A stretch of 64,000 nucleotides of DNA from Stenotrophomonas maltophilia (GCF_003970865.1 NZ_RXLZ01000022.1:1-64000); one strand, 5' to 3'. Positions 16,338 to 26,976 are shown, numbered from the stretch's first letter. Translations and numbers: made by a program. The notes: a model not told the origin generated them from the letters alone.

Positions 16338-18860
16338 TCAATACACGTCGCGCCGGTAGCGCCCGTTTTCCAGCAGCGTTTCCACAACCTCATCGCTCAG
16401 CGCAGCGCGCAGCACCTGGTCCACGCCTTCGGCCATGCCCTGCAGCGAGCCGCAGACATGAATCACCGCGCCACGCTGCATCCATTCGCGCAGCGCGTCT
16501 GCGGCTGCATGCAGGCGATCCTGCACGTAACCACCTTCGCCATCGCGCGAGAACGCCAGGTCCACCCGCGCGAGATGGCCATCGGCCTGCCACGCTTCGA
16601 TCTCATCGGCGAACAGGAAGTCGTGCGCGCGCTGGCGTTCGCCGAACAGCAGCCAGTGCCCGTGCTCACCTGCATGCGCGGCTTCGCGCAACAGGCTGCG
16701 CAGGCCCGCGATGCCGGTGCCATTGCCGATCAGCACCATCGGCGCACCGCCAACGCGATGGAAACCGGGGTTGCGGTGCACGCGGGCCACGATGCTGGCA
16801 CCGACCGGCGCATGCAGCGACAGCCAGCCCGAACCCAGCCCGGCACGACCCGACGGGTCATGTACAAGGCGCACCACCAGTTCCACCACTTCGTCATCCG
16901 TGGAAGAGGCGATGGAGTATTCGCGCCCGGGCAGCGTTGGCAACCCGGACAACCACAGGCAGGCATCCTGCACCGCCAGCGCGGCGTCGGCCTCGGGCAG
17001 CTCGCGTTCACTGGCCAGCGCCAGCAGGGTGCGTGGGTGGCCGTCCACCAGCAGCGGCTGCAGCGGATCCAACCCCTGTGCTTTCAACACCGCGCTGGCG
17101 TGCCGCGCGTTGTGCCGGGGCGCGATATGCAGGATGTCGCCCGCCTGCCACTGCACATCGGCCGGTGGCGCAAGACGGATGCGCCAGATGGCACCGCCCA
17201 CGCTGCCCGGATTGAGCCGGTCGCGGCCGAGCAGCCGCCACTCATGCATCCGCGTGGCCGCCGGCAGCACGCTGTCATCGGTGACGATGCCGGTCAGCGC
17301 GCCCAGCTGCAGCTGCCATTGGCGCAGCGCCGCTACTGAGGCGGCATCGACTTCAATGCGCTCGAACAACGGGCGCGCACCGTTGCCGAGCAGCCAGCCA
17401 TCAACCTGGCGACCGAAGCCGCAGTAGTGCGGGTACTGTCGGTCACCCAGCGCCAGCAGTCCAAACTGCAGGCCCGACAGATCGAGTGTCTGTGCCATCA
17501 GCCGTCGTGCAGCGCCTCGTGCCGCATCCGGTGGTTCGCCATCGCCGAAGGTGCTCAGTACCAACAGCACCTGCGCGGTGCGTGCCAGCTGCGCGGCATC
17601 GACGCGGGCCAGCGGCAGCACCTGCACCGCATGACCGGACGCCTGCAGCTGCGCGGCTGCGCGCCATGCGAGTTGTTCGCCCAGTCCACTCTGGCTGGCA
17701 TGCACCACCAGCCACGGCGTGCCGCCGCCATCGGCAGGCGTTGCTGGCAGCGACTGGCGCAGGCCACGCGCGGCGCGCTGGCTGCGGCGCCGGTCCAGGT
17801 AGAGCATCCAGCCGGTGATGAAGAACAGGCTCATGCCCAAACTGCTGAGCATCACCACGACACGCCCGGGCACGCCGAAGTAGCTGCCCGAGTGCAGCGC
17901 GAATACGCTGGTGGCCAGCTGCGCGCCGGCGCCCTGGCGCGCGTAGGGGCGGGCATCGAGCGTGGCACCGGTGCCCGGGTCGAGCTGCAGCAGATCATGC
18001 GCGCGGTCATGCTGGCCACCGCGCTGCGACGGATCACCGGCCATCACGCGCACATTCAGTGCCTGCCCGGGCTTCTCCGGCAGGCGCAGGTCGATGTAGC
18101 CGGTGCGCACGCCGGGCAGTGCATACAGCGTGGCTTCGATGCGCTCCAGGTTCAGGGCGGTGTCGGTGGCGACCTTGTGCTTGGCGGCCGGTGCGACGCC
18201 CAACAGAGTGTTGGCGGCACTGCGATACCAGTCGAAGGACCACCACAGGCCGGTCAGTGCACTCATCAGGTAGATCAGCAGCACCCAGGTGCCGACCACC
18301 GAGTGCAGGCTCCACAGGAAGCCACGGCCGCTGCGTTTCCATTCCACCGCCAGCCAGCTGCGCCAGTGCCACCAGCGTCGCGGCCAGCGCAGATAGAGCC
18401 CGGACAGGGTGAAGAACAGCAGGGCGATGGCGCAGCTGCCGGTGATCCATTTGCCGCGCTCGCCGGCGGCGAGGTGGCGATGCAGGTCCTCGACGAAATC
18501 GAAGAACGCCTGCCCACGCAGGGCGCTGAAGCGCTCGCCGGTGTACGGATCGAAGTAGACCCAGTGTTCCTTGCCGCCGGCGAAGCGTGCCACCGAGGGC
18601 CGTTGCCCGGTGGCATCCACGCGCAGGCGCTGCAGGGGGCGATCACTGCCGGCCTGCAGCAGCGGCACCAGTTCGCTGAGTTCAAGCGGAAGCTGGCCGT
18701 CGGCATGGTGCTCGGCGATCTCGGCGAAGCCGGGATTGGCCGCGCGCAGCAGTTCATCCTCGAAGGACAGCATGGCGCCGCTGAGGCCCATCACGGCCAG
18801 TACGGCACCGGCGGTGATGCCCAGCAGCCAGTGCAGTTGGAACAGGACGTTCTTGAACAT
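16338..18860 (-). CDS. PepSY membrane / flavodoxin / NADPH-flavoprotein reductase fusion (ferric-reductase-like)
   Basis: 840 aa in three blocks. Residues 1 to about 390 form a PepSY-TM module with four membrane helices (FQLHWLLGITAGAVLAVMGLSGAML, WITGSCAIALLFFTLSGLYL and others). Residues about 400-540 are a flavodoxin domain (VVHASQSGLGEQLAWRAA). Residues about 560-840 are a ferredoxin-reductase-like FAD/NADPH unit (REYSIASS, VLIGNGTGIAGLRSLL, CGSLQGMAEGVDQVL). The arrangement suggests cytosolic NADPH electrons crossing the inner membrane, as proposed for siderophore or ferric reductases. A Fur-like site lies about 50 bp upstream. The family is often named sulfite reductase alpha-like; the siroheme partner is absent. 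Confidence 0.88.
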   Translation of the reverse strand: MFKNVLFQLHWLLGITAGAVLAVMGLSGAMLSFEDELLRAANPGFAEIAEHHADGQLPLELSELVPLLQAGSDRPLQRLRVDATGQRPSVARFAGGKEHWVYFDPYTGERFSALRGQAFFDFVEDLHRHLAAGERGKWITGSCAIALLFFTLSGLYLRWPRRWWHWRSWLAVEWKRSGRGFLWSLHSVVGTWVLLIYLMSALTGLWWSFDWYRSAANTLLGVAPAAKHKVATDTALNLERIEATLYALPGVRTGYIDLRLPEKPGQALNVRVMAGDPSQRGGQHDRAHDLLQLDPGTGATLDARPYARQGAGAQLATSVFALHSGSYFGVPGRVVVMLSSLGMSLFFITGWMLYLDRRRSQRAARGLRQSLPATPADGGGTPWLVVHASQSGLGEQLAWRAAAQLQASGHAVQVLPLARVDAAQLARTAQVLLVLSTFGDGEPPDAARGAARRLMAQTLDLSGLQFGLLALGDRQYPHYCGFGRQVDGWLLGNGARPLFERIEVDAASVAALRQWQLQLGALTGIVTDDSVLPAATRMHEWRLLGRDRLNPGSVGGAIWRIRLAPPADVQWQAGDILHIAPRHNARHASAVLKAQGLDPLQPLLVDGHPRTLLALASERELPEADAALAVQDACLWLSGLPTLPGREYSIASSTDDEVVELVVRLVHDPSGRAGLGSGWLSLHAPVGASIVARVHRNPGFHRVGGAPMVLIGNGTGIAGLRSLLREAAHAGEHGHWLLFGERQRAHDFLFADEIEAWQADGHLARVDLAFSRDGEGGYVQDRLHAAADALREWMQRGAVIHVCGSLQGMAEGVDQVLRAALSDEVVETLLENGRYRRDVY

Positions 18861-18908
18861 CGAAGGAGGAGGGCCCGGAAGGCTGCCGCCCGCATCCTGC
18901 GCAACAGC

Positions 18909-18927
18909 AAATGAGAATTAGTCGCGG
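18909..18927 (-). promoter_or_regulatory. candidate Fur box
   Basis: On the minus strand GCGACTAATTCTCATTTGC, about 50 bp before the reductase start. The core ATTCTCATTT resembles xanthomonad Fur sites. Iron repression of the PepSY reductase is the inference. Confidence 0.55.
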
Positions 18928-18929
18928 AA

Positions 18930-19380
18930 TTCTCCGTGGCGCCCCGGCTGCGGTCAAGCAGGGGTTGCCGGCCGGGCTGCGCCCGGCACCCGCGGTAGTG
19001 CCGGCCGCTGGCCGGCAACCTCAGAAGCAACAGCGTGCATTCCGTGGGATGGCGGGCTGGGTCCGGTTGCGGGGGACGGCGCAAGTACGTCCCTGTAGCC
19101 TTGGCCGCGGCATCCATGCCGCGGACACCCCCGCAACCGGACCCACCCCGCCTTCGACAGTTTCCTGCGATCTGTCGGAACGGCGTTCTGCTTTGGTGGG
19201 TGCCGACCGTTGGTCGGCACGGGGTCTGATTCCGTTCTGAATATCGATATCTGACAGATGTGCCGACCAACGGTCGGCACCCACCAACAGCCGCCCCGCC
19301 ATCCCACGAAATGCCCGCTTTGGCTTTGGCTGTTGCCGTTGCATTGAGCAGGGTGCAGGGCTGCAAGCCCTGCAAAAAAA
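18930..19380. repeat. gene-free mosaic of nested inverted repeats and SMAG units
   Basis: No credible gene lies between 18861 and 19385. The stretch holds a GCCGGC-class palindrome at 18964-18990 and a GTAG unit at 18995-19018. A 19-bp arm at 19039-19057 pairs with 19295-19313 (one mismatch). A 17-bp arm at 19059-19075 pairs with 19128-19144 and encloses a GTAG-headed CCGCGGCAT-CC-ATGCCGCGG palindrome at 19105-19124. A perfect 26-bp arm at 19195-19220 pairs with 19260-19285. A GCAGGGCT hairpin lies at 19353-19373. The nesting suggests repeated insertion of palindromic units into one another. Confidence 0.8.
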
Positions 19381-19385
19381 CACCC

Positions 19386-19949
19386 TCACTTCACCCAGCC
19401 GTCGATCTCGCCGTGGGCGAACGGTCCCAGCTTCGCCTTCACCAGCCGCCCCTGCGCATCGAACAGCACGCTGTAGGGCAGCAGGCCCTGTGTATTGCCC
19501 AGCTGCACGCTGGCATCGCGCGGCCCCGGGGTCTCGATCACGATCGGGTAATCCACCGGTACCCGCTGCAGGAAACCGCGCACGTCTTCCGGCGTATCCA
19601 GCGCCAGGCCCAGCACCTGCACGCCTGGGTCGCCCTGTGCAGCGGCAAAGCGCGCCAGTTCGGGCATTTCTTCAACGCAGGGCGCGCACCAGCTGGCCCA
19701 GACATTGATCAACAGCGGGCGACCGGCAGCGTGCTGGCGCAGGTCCAGCGGCCGGCCTTCAAGATCGGGCAGCGACAGCGCGGGCAGGCTGTCGCCGACC
19801 CGCAGGGTAGGTGCGGCAGCCGCCACAGCAGGTGCCGCTGGCGTTGCCTCAGGCGCAACCGGCGCAGGAGCCAATCGATGCCCGGCCCACAGGCCGAGGC
19901 CGGCGGCCAGCACCGCAGTCCACAGCAGCGCTGGCCGTTGCCACTTCAT
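19386..19949 (-). CDS. TlpA-like thiol:disulfide oxidoreductase
   Basis: 187 aa. One N-terminal membrane anchor (ALLWTAVLAAGLGLWAGHRLA), an Ala/Pro linker, then a thioredoxin domain with the active site WASWCAPC (Cys88, Cys91) and the cis-Pro region LLPYSVLF. It should act as a periplasmic reductase fed by DsbD. Its start overlaps the dsbD stop (ATGA), so the two are translationally coupled. Confidence 0.92.
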   Translation of the reverse strand: MKWQRPALLWTAVLAAGLGLWAGHRLAPAPVAPEATPAAPAVAAAAPTLRVGDSLPALSLPDLEGRPLDLRQHAAGRPLLINVWASWCAPCVEEMPELARFAAAQGDPGVQVLGLALDTPEDVRGFLQRVPVDYPIVIETPGPRDASVQLGNTQGLLPYSVLFDAQGRLVKAKLGPFAHGEIDGWVK

Positions 19950-22330
19950 CGTGCCGTGCGCAGCAGCGCTTCCTCGACCACCGCCTGGGTCAGCAGGGTC
20001 GGCAGCACGGTCGGCGGCGCACCGGGGCCGTACACCACGTACAGCGGCACGCCGACGGCCTTGTGCTCTTCCAGGAACGTGGTGATCTGCGGATCGACGT
20101 TGGTGTAGTCACCGCGCATGTACACCGCGTTGGTGCGCTTGAGCAGTTCCTTGAACTCCGGCCGCGACAGCACGGCGCGCTCGTTGGCCTTGCAGCTCAC
20201 GCACCAGTCGGCGGTCATGTTCACGAACACCACGCGGTTGTCGGCGCGCAGGCGGTCCAGCAACTGCGGCGAATACTCGACCACGTTGTCGCTGGCGGCT
20301 TGTGCGGCACGCGCCGGCGCTGCCAGCTGGGTCACGCCCCAGGCCGGAACCAGTGCACCGATCGCCAGCAGCACGCCGAGCAGGGTGACGGCGCGCGAGC
20401 CGGTCCAGCGGTTGCGTTCAAACAGCCACAGGCCGAAGGCGAGCAGCAGCAGGCCGCCCAGCACCAGCGCCATGCCGTCCACGCCGCGTTGCTTGCCCAG
20501 CACCCACAGCAGCCACAGCACGGTGGCATACATCGGGAAGGCCAGCACGTGCTTGAGCGTTTCCATCCACGGGCCCGGCTTGGGCAGGCGGCGTGCCAGC
20601 GCCGGCACGAAGCCGATCAGCAGGAACGGCAGCGCCAGGCCCAGGCCGAGGAACAGGAACACGGTCATCGCCTTCAGCGGCGGGGCAATGAATGCGTAGG
20701 CAATCGCACCGCCCATGAACGGGCCGACGCAGGCGCTGCCGACCACGCAGGCCAGCGCACCGGTGAAGAAATCACCGGCCGGGCCACTGCGGCTGGCCAG
20801 CGACTGGCCCAGGTTGCCGATGCCACCGCCGAGGGTGAATACACCAGACAGGCTCAGGCCCACCGCGAACATGATGTAGGCCAGCGCCGCCACCACACCC
20901 GGGTGCTGCAGCTGGAAGCCGATGCCGACGGCGTTGCCGATCGCACGCAGGCCGACCATCAACGCGCCGATCACCGCGAACGCGACCAGCACGCCCAGCG
21001 TGTACCAGAGGGCGTGGCTGCGCGCGCGCTGCGGGCTTTCGCCACTCTGCGCCAGGCTCAGTACCTTCAGCGAGAGGATCGGTAGCACGCAGGGCATCAG
21101 GTTCAGTACCAGGCCACCGGCCAGGGCCAGCAACAACACCCATACGAACGAACGGTCCGGATTCGGCGTGGCCACCGGCGGTCGCGTGCGCAGTGCGTTG
21201 TCGCCCTGTGCATCGGCGGCGGATTCACTGCTGGCGGTGCCGTTGCCTGCGGTGGCCGGGACCGTTGCATCCGAGTTGGGCACAGTTGGCAGCAGGCGCA
21301 ACGGGGCGCCGTTGGCGGCTTCGCGTGGTGCGCCGTTGGCAGCAGGCAGCGGGCTGATCACCTCGTTGCGCGGCGGCGCCTGATCCGTGCTGGCGTTGAT
21401 CTTGCCGACCGGAATGGACAGCTTCACCCGGCGGGTCATCGGCGGGTAGCAGATGCCATCGGTCTGGCAGCCCTGGAAGGTCACTACCAGGGTACTGTCG
21501 ACCGCATCGGCGACGGAGCGGCGCAGCGGCAGCGGCACTTCCACCTGGTTGAAGTAGACCGAGACATCGCCGAAATGTTCGTCGCGATGCGACTGCGCGG
21601 CAGGCCAGCGCAGCTTGTCGGCCAGCACCCCGGTGCTGCCGTCCAGCTTTACCGAAGTGCGGTCGCGATACAGGTAGTAACCCGGCGCCGGGCTGAAGCG
21701 CAGCAGCAGGGTGTTGCCGTCACTGGCGATGGCATCGAAGCCGAACGCCTGTTCCGACGGCAGCGGCAGCGCCTGGCTGTTGCTGGCGGCACCCGGCAGG
21801 CGCAGGCCGCCGCTGTTGCCGGCACCGGCCAGCGGGTTGTTGAACGGGCTGGCGGCGCCGGCACGCGGGGCCGGGGCGGTGGCCTGTGCACCGGCACCGG
21901 GCAGGGTGACCTGCACCACGCGCTTCTGCGGCGGGTAGCAGACACCGGCATCGGCGCAGCCCTGGTAACGCACTTCCAGGCTGATGGTGCCGGCGGCCTC
22001 GGTCGGCGTGCCGGGCAGGGTGGCCTGCAGGCGCTCGCGATAGGTTTCGACCTCGCCGAAGAAATCATCGTGGTGCTTGTCGCCCTTGGGCATCTGCAGC
22101 GCGCCGGCATTGAAGGCCGGGTCGGCCTTGACGCTGGTGCGGTGGCGATACAGGTAATAGCCCGGCGCGATCTTGAACTGCAGCTGCACCTGGCCACGTT
22201 CGGGAGCGGTGGCGGTCAGCGCGAACGCCTGGTCCACCGGCAGCAGGTCCTTCTCATCCAGGGCGAAGGCGGGCAGCGAGAGCCACATCAGGGCGCACAA
22301 GGCGGCGCCACGCGCAAACAGAGTCTTCAA
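19946..22330 (-). CDS. dsbD: DsbD, transmembrane thiol electron transporter, with two alpha domains
   Basis: 794 aa, longer than the usual 560-600. After a signal peptide there are two tandem DsbD-alpha (immunoglobulin-like) domains, each with its redox pair: GCADAGVCYPP (about residues 125-135) and GCQTDGICYPP (about 289-299). The eight-helix core follows, with Cys in LMPCVLPILSLKVLSL and in ACVVGSACVGPF, then a C-terminal thioredoxin-like gamma domain with ADWCVSCKANE. It carries electrons from cytosolic thioredoxin to periplasmic acceptors. The start is TTG at 22330, overlapping the cutA stop by 4 bp (TTGA); operon cutA-dsbD-tlpA. Confidence 0.94.
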   Translation of the reverse strand: MKTLFARGAALCALMWLSLPAFALDEKDLLPVDQAFALTATAPERGQVQLQFKIAPGYYLYRHRTSVKADPAFNAGALQMPKGDKHHDDFFGEVETYRERLQATLPGTPTEAAGTISLEVRYQGCADAGVCYPPQKRVVQVTLPGAGAQATAPAPRAGAASPFNNPLAGAGNSGGLRLPGAASNSQALPLPSEQAFGFDAIASDGNTLLLRFSPAPGYYLYRDRTSVKLDGSTGVLADKLRWPAAQSHRDEHFGDVSVYFNQVEVPLPLRRSVADAVDSTLVVTFQGCQTDGICYPPMTRRVKLSIPVGKINASTDQAPPRNEVISPLPAANGAPREAANGAPLRLLPTVPNSDATVPATAGNGTASSESAADAQGDNALRTRPPVATPNPDRSFVWVLLLALAGGLVLNLMPCVLPILSLKVLSLAQSGESPQRARSHALWYTLGVLVAFAVIGALMVGLRAIGNAVGIGFQLQHPGVVAALAYIMFAVGLSLSGVFTLGGGIGNLGQSLASRSGPAGDFFTGALACVVGSACVGPFMGGAIAYAFIAPPLKAMTVFLFLGLGLALPFLLIGFVPALARRLPKPGPWMETLKHVLAFPMYATVLWLLWVLGKQRGVDGMALVLGGLLLLAFGLWLFERNRWTGSRAVTLLGVLLAIGALVPAWGVTQLAAPARAAQAASDNVVEYSPQLLDRLRADNRVVFVNMTADWCVSCKANERAVLSRPEFKELLKRTNAVYMRGDYTNVDPQITTFLEEHKAVGVPLYVVYGPGAPPTVLPTLLTQAVVEEALLRTAR

Positions 22331-22665
22331 TCAGTGTCCTCCCGGGTCTGTGCCCGGATCCAGTCCAGATACGCCGGCAGGCCGGCCCGGGTTTCGACCG
22401 CGATGCACTCCGGGAGTTCATACGGATGCAGTTCGACGATCCGGGCAATCGCGTCGTCGACGCGACTCGCGGTGGTTTTCACCAGCAGCTGCAGCTCGGC
22501 GTCGGTGGTCACCTCGCCCTGCCAGCGGTAGGTCGACTGCGCGCCATCAAGGCGGGTCACGCACGCGGCCAGACGCTCGCCGACCAGCGCGTGCGCGATG
22601 CGCTCGGCACTGGCCCGGTCCGGGCAGGTGGTCAACAGCAGCAGGACGGGATCGACGGTCGACAT
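22327..22665 (-). CDS. cutA: CutA divalent-ion tolerance family protein
   Basis: 112 aa, the standard CutA size. Family segments are LLLTTCPDRASAERIAHALVGERLAACVTRL, STYRWQGEV, LQLLVKTT and the end ELHPYELPECIAV. It is a trimeric ferredoxin-like protein linked to metal tolerance, though its biochemistry remains uncertain. The ATG at 22665 fits the family; an upstream in-frame ATG would add a proline-rich tail. It is the first gene of the cutA-dsbD-tlpA operon. Confidence 0.95.
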   Translation of the reverse strand: MSTVDPVLLLLTTCPDRASAERIAHALVGERLAACVTRLDGAQSTYRWQGEVTTDAELQLLVKTTASRVDDAIARIVELHPYELPECIAVETRAGLPAYLDWIRAQTREDTD

Positions 22666-22733
22666 GACCGTCGAGTATAGGGCCGCCGCCGGGTCAGGGC
22701 CCGGCGGCGGCGATGGACCGCTGCGTTGCGCGG

Positions 22734-24524
22734 TCAGTTGGCCAGCTGGCAGGTGGCCGGCTTGGCCGAGGTGAACAGGCCAGGGGTCGCCCACTCGGGG
22801 TGGTCGATGAACGGGTTGCGGTTGCCCTGGAAGCTGTAGATCACGTCATTGCGCGCACGCTCGGCATCATCCGGCGGATCGGACAGGTGCCAGTCGATCA
22901 GGGTCGACAGCAGGCCCATGTAGGCCGGCGAGCTGCTGGTCTTGACGATCTTGCTGCGGTCGTCGGTCAGCTCCAGGTCCGGCTCGGACTGGCCGGTGGC
23001 TGCATCCTTGCCGCCCTCGTAGCGGATCGCCATGTACAGCACCGCACGCGCCATGTCGCCCTTGCGCTTGCCCCACACCTCGAAGGTGCCGGTGTTGCCG
23101 TCCGGCGTGCGCACCCAGTTGGAGTTGCCCGGGTAGCCGCCGCTGCCGCCGCCCTGGCCGTTGTTGGCCTCGGTGGCGCGCTCGCCGCAGTTGGCGTCGC
23201 ACTTGCCGAACGGCTTGTTGCCACGGTCGGCGTTCCACTGCGCGTCGGTCAGGTACAGCATGTGGGTGTCGGTGTACGGCGCGTACGGCAGGCCCTTGTC
23301 ACCGGTGGTGCTGGCAAAGCCCAGCGAGTTCGGCCAGGTGTGCTCGCGGTTGTACTTCAGGCCGCCGCCGCTGCCGGCGCGGTCGGTCACCTTGGCGTAG
23401 CTGCGGTTGCGGTACGCATCCAGGATCCTGCCGCTGTTGTTCGGATCCTCGTCGGCGATCTCCAGGATGGTCCAGGTGCTGGTGCTCGAGCCGCTGTACG
23501 GGTAGGCGGTGTGGCCCTTGATGGTGGCGTGCAGCGAGCAGCGCAGCTGGCTGGGGCTGCTGGTGTTGACCTTGGAGTAGTAACCGGCCGGCACGCCGGG
23601 GTTGCCCGGGTCCGGATTGCCGCCGGTGGTGGCCACGGTGAAGGCGATGCGGCTGTCGGCGGCCGGGCGTGCGCCCTGCAGGTCGGTGATGCGCGCGGCG
23701 CGGATGTCGAAGCGGCAGGCTTCACCGGCCACCAGCGCGGTGTTGGTGGACAGCTTCACGTTGCGGCCGCTGGCCGGGTAGGTCAGCGGCACGCTTCCGG
23801 AGGTACCGCAGCTCAGCGCGAACGCGCCGCTGGCCAGGTTCACCGTCTCGCTGAACACCACTTCCAGATCGGCCGCGGCCGGGAAGGTGCTGCTGCCCTG
23901 TGCCGGGGTGGTGGTGGACACCGACGGCGGCGTGTTCGGGCCCGGGGTGCCGCCACCGCTGAAGGTCTGGCCGTTGTTGCAGCTGCCGAAGGTCTGCCTG
24001 GCCGACTCGGCCCAGGTGAAGTGGGCGTACTGGCTGCCGCTGCCGGTCAGCTGCAGCGAGGTGCCGGGGGCCGTGCTGTTGGTCTCGGCCACCGGAATGT
24101 TCTGGCTGGTCATGCCGGCGGCAGGGCCACCGGAGGCGGTGATGGCGCCCTCGTAGCTGAGGAACTGGACCACCTTGCCGCTGGCATCGACCAGGGCGAT
24201 GCCGTCGTTGGGGCCGTTCTGAAGGCCGTTGGTCGGGTAGCTGACCACGGCCAGGGTGGCGCTGCCGCAACCGGCGGCGGTGCCGGCCGGGACCGGGTTG
24301 TTGGCGTAGACCGTGGCGGCCGAAGGATTGCTGCCGTTGTAGAGGTAGAGGCGGTAGCCGGACAGGTCTTCACCCGCGGTAGCGACCACTTCGATGGCTT
24401 CGCCGACGTCACCGGCGGCGGTGCTGTCGTCGTAGTGCAGTTCGTTGATGAAGACCTCGGCCTGGGCCGGCGCGGCGGCCAGGGCCAGCAGGCAGGCGGC
24501 GGCAAGCGGGGACAGCAATCGCAT
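22734..24524 (-). CDS. secreted multidomain endonuclease I family protein
   Basis: 596 aa. A signal peptide (MRLLSPLAAACLLALAAAPAQA) leads into a lamin-tail-like domain (EVFINELHYDDSTAAGDVGEAIEVVA), then an Ig/SwmB-like domain around residues 200-300, and a C-terminal endonuclease I domain with YNREHTWPNSLGF and THMLYLTDAQWNADRGNKPFG, the His/Asn metal centre of EndA/NucM nucleases. It probably degrades extracellular DNA. The ATG at 24524 has AAGGAG six bases before it; an in-frame TTG two codons earlier is less likely. Confidence 0.88.
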   Translation of the reverse strand: MRLLSPLAAACLLALAAAPAQAEVFINELHYDDSTAAGDVGEAIEVVATAGEDLSGYRLYLYNGSNPSAATVYANNPVPAGTAAGCGSATLAVVSYPTNGLQNGPNDGIALVDASGKVVQFLSYEGAITASGGPAAGMTSQNIPVAETNSTAPGTSLQLTGSGSQYAHFTWAESARQTFGSCNNGQTFSGGGTPGPNTPPSVSTTTPAQGSSTFPAAADLEVVFSETVNLASGAFALSCGTSGSVPLTYPASGRNVKLSTNTALVAGEACRFDIRAARITDLQGARPAADSRIAFTVATTGGNPDPGNPGVPAGYYSKVNTSSPSQLRCSLHATIKGHTAYPYSGSSTSTWTILEIADEDPNNSGRILDAYRNRSYAKVTDRAGSGGGLKYNREHTWPNSLGFASTTGDKGLPYAPYTDTHMLYLTDAQWNADRGNKPFGKCDANCGERATEANNGQGGGSGGYPGNSNWVRTPDGNTGTFEVWGKRKGDMARAVLYMAIRYEGGKDAATGQSEPDLELTDDRSKIVKTSSSPAYMGLLSTLIDWHLSDPPDDAERARNDVIYSFQGNRNPFIDHPEWATPGLFTSAKPATCQLAN

Positions 24525-24597
24525 CGACAACTCCTTGTGATTGGGAATGCGCGGCCGAGCCTAAGGCCGATCCAGTGACACTTTGTCGTAAATGAAC

Positions 24598-24611
24598 GTC
24601 AGATATCTGAC
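24598..24611. promoter_or_regulatory. 14-bp perfect palindrome of unknown role
   Basis: GTCAGATATCTGAC lies in the 357-bp region between the endonuclease and groES. It could be an operator for the endonuclease promoter; no regulator can be named. Confidence 0.35.
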
Positions 24612-24739
24612 AGTGCGACGCGGATCACCAAATGTCGAGGGCCGAGGACAGGGCGGTGCCGCGTTGCACCCATATGAACCCCTTCACGCGGGGCGTGGAC
24701 GCCCATCCCGCTGGGCCGAGAATTTTTTTCGGGAGCGGC

Positions 24740-24767
24740 CTTGAAAGGTCCGGGGCCAGCTCCATCT
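24740..24767 (+). promoter_or_regulatory. sigma-32 heat-shock promoter of groESL
   Basis: CTTGAAA (24740-24746), 13 bp, then CTCCATCT (24760-24767), close to the sigma-32 consensus. It lies about 115 bp before groES. Confidence 0.75.
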
Positions 24768-24777
24768 CTGTCCTGCT

Positions 24778-24797
24778 CCCGATTCATCGGGCTTTTT
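24778..24797 (+). terminator. short terminator-like hairpin in the groESL leader
   Basis: CCCGA-TTCA-TCGGG followed by CTTTTT. It is only a 5-bp stem, but it sits between the heat-shock promoter and the gene, where it could attenuate or stabilise the leader. Confidence 0.35.
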
Positions 24798-24808
24798 CGC
24801 GAGCGATG

Positions 24809-24835
24809 CTGGCAGTCACCTGGGGTGAGTGCTAA
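24809..24835 (+). promoter_or_regulatory. decayed CIRCE element (HrcA site)
   Basis: CTGGCAGTC, a 9-bp spacer, then GAGTGCTAA. The right half is consensus and the spacer is exactly nine; the left half matches 6 of 9. HrcA control may be weak or residual. Confidence 0.6.
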
Positions 24836-24881
24836 CATCGCCAGACTTTTTCAGACCAATCAATAACTTAAGAGGTCTCTC

Positions 24882-25169
24882 ATGAGCATCAAGCCGCTGC
24901 ACGACCGCGTTGTGGTCAAGCCGATCGAAGCCGACGAAATCTCCGCCGGTGGCATCGTCATTCCGGATTCGGCCAAGGAAAAGTCCACCAAGGGTGAAGT
25001 CGTGGCCGTCGGCCCGGGCAAGCCGCTGGACAACGGCAGCGTGCGCGCTCCGTCGCTGAAGGTCGGCGACAAGGTCATCTACGGCCAGTACGCCGGCAGC
25101 TCGTACAAGAGCGAAGGCGTCGAGTACAAGGTCCTGCGCGAAGACGACGTGCTCGCCGTCATCGGCTGA
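24882..25169 (+). CDS. groES: GroES co-chaperonin
   Basis: 95 aa, full length. It begins [19 protein letters not shown] and contains [20 protein letters not shown], the mobile loop that docks on GroEL, and ends EDDVLAVIG. It caps the GroEL folding chamber as a heptamer in the cytosol. It is followed by groEL after 81 bp. Expression is set by the sigma-32 promoter and CIRCE-like site upstream. Confidence 0.99.
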   Translation: MSIKPLHDRVVVKPIEADEISAGGIVIPDSAKEKSTKGEVVAVGPGKPLDNGSVRAPSLKVGDKVIYGQYAGSSYKSEGVEYKVLREDDVLAVIG

Positions 25170-25196
25170 GCCTCGGCGCGACCTGTTTCAACCTGA

Positions 25197-26900
<1,704 letters not shown>

Positions 26901-26924
26901 GTCCCCGCTTTCACCCCGCAATGA

Positions 26925-26954
26925 AAAACCCCGCCGCACGGCGGGGTTTTTTTT
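26925..26954 (+). terminator. intrinsic terminator of groESL
   Basis: AAAACCCCGCCG-CA-CGGCGGGG followed by eight T residues. Confidence 0.95.
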
Positions 26955-26976
26955 GTGGCCGGTTGGAATAGAAGTA

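Noticed and set aside
18930..19380. Insertion sequence
   Set aside because: There is no transposase frame, and the inverted repeats are nested and of different families rather than a single terminal pair.
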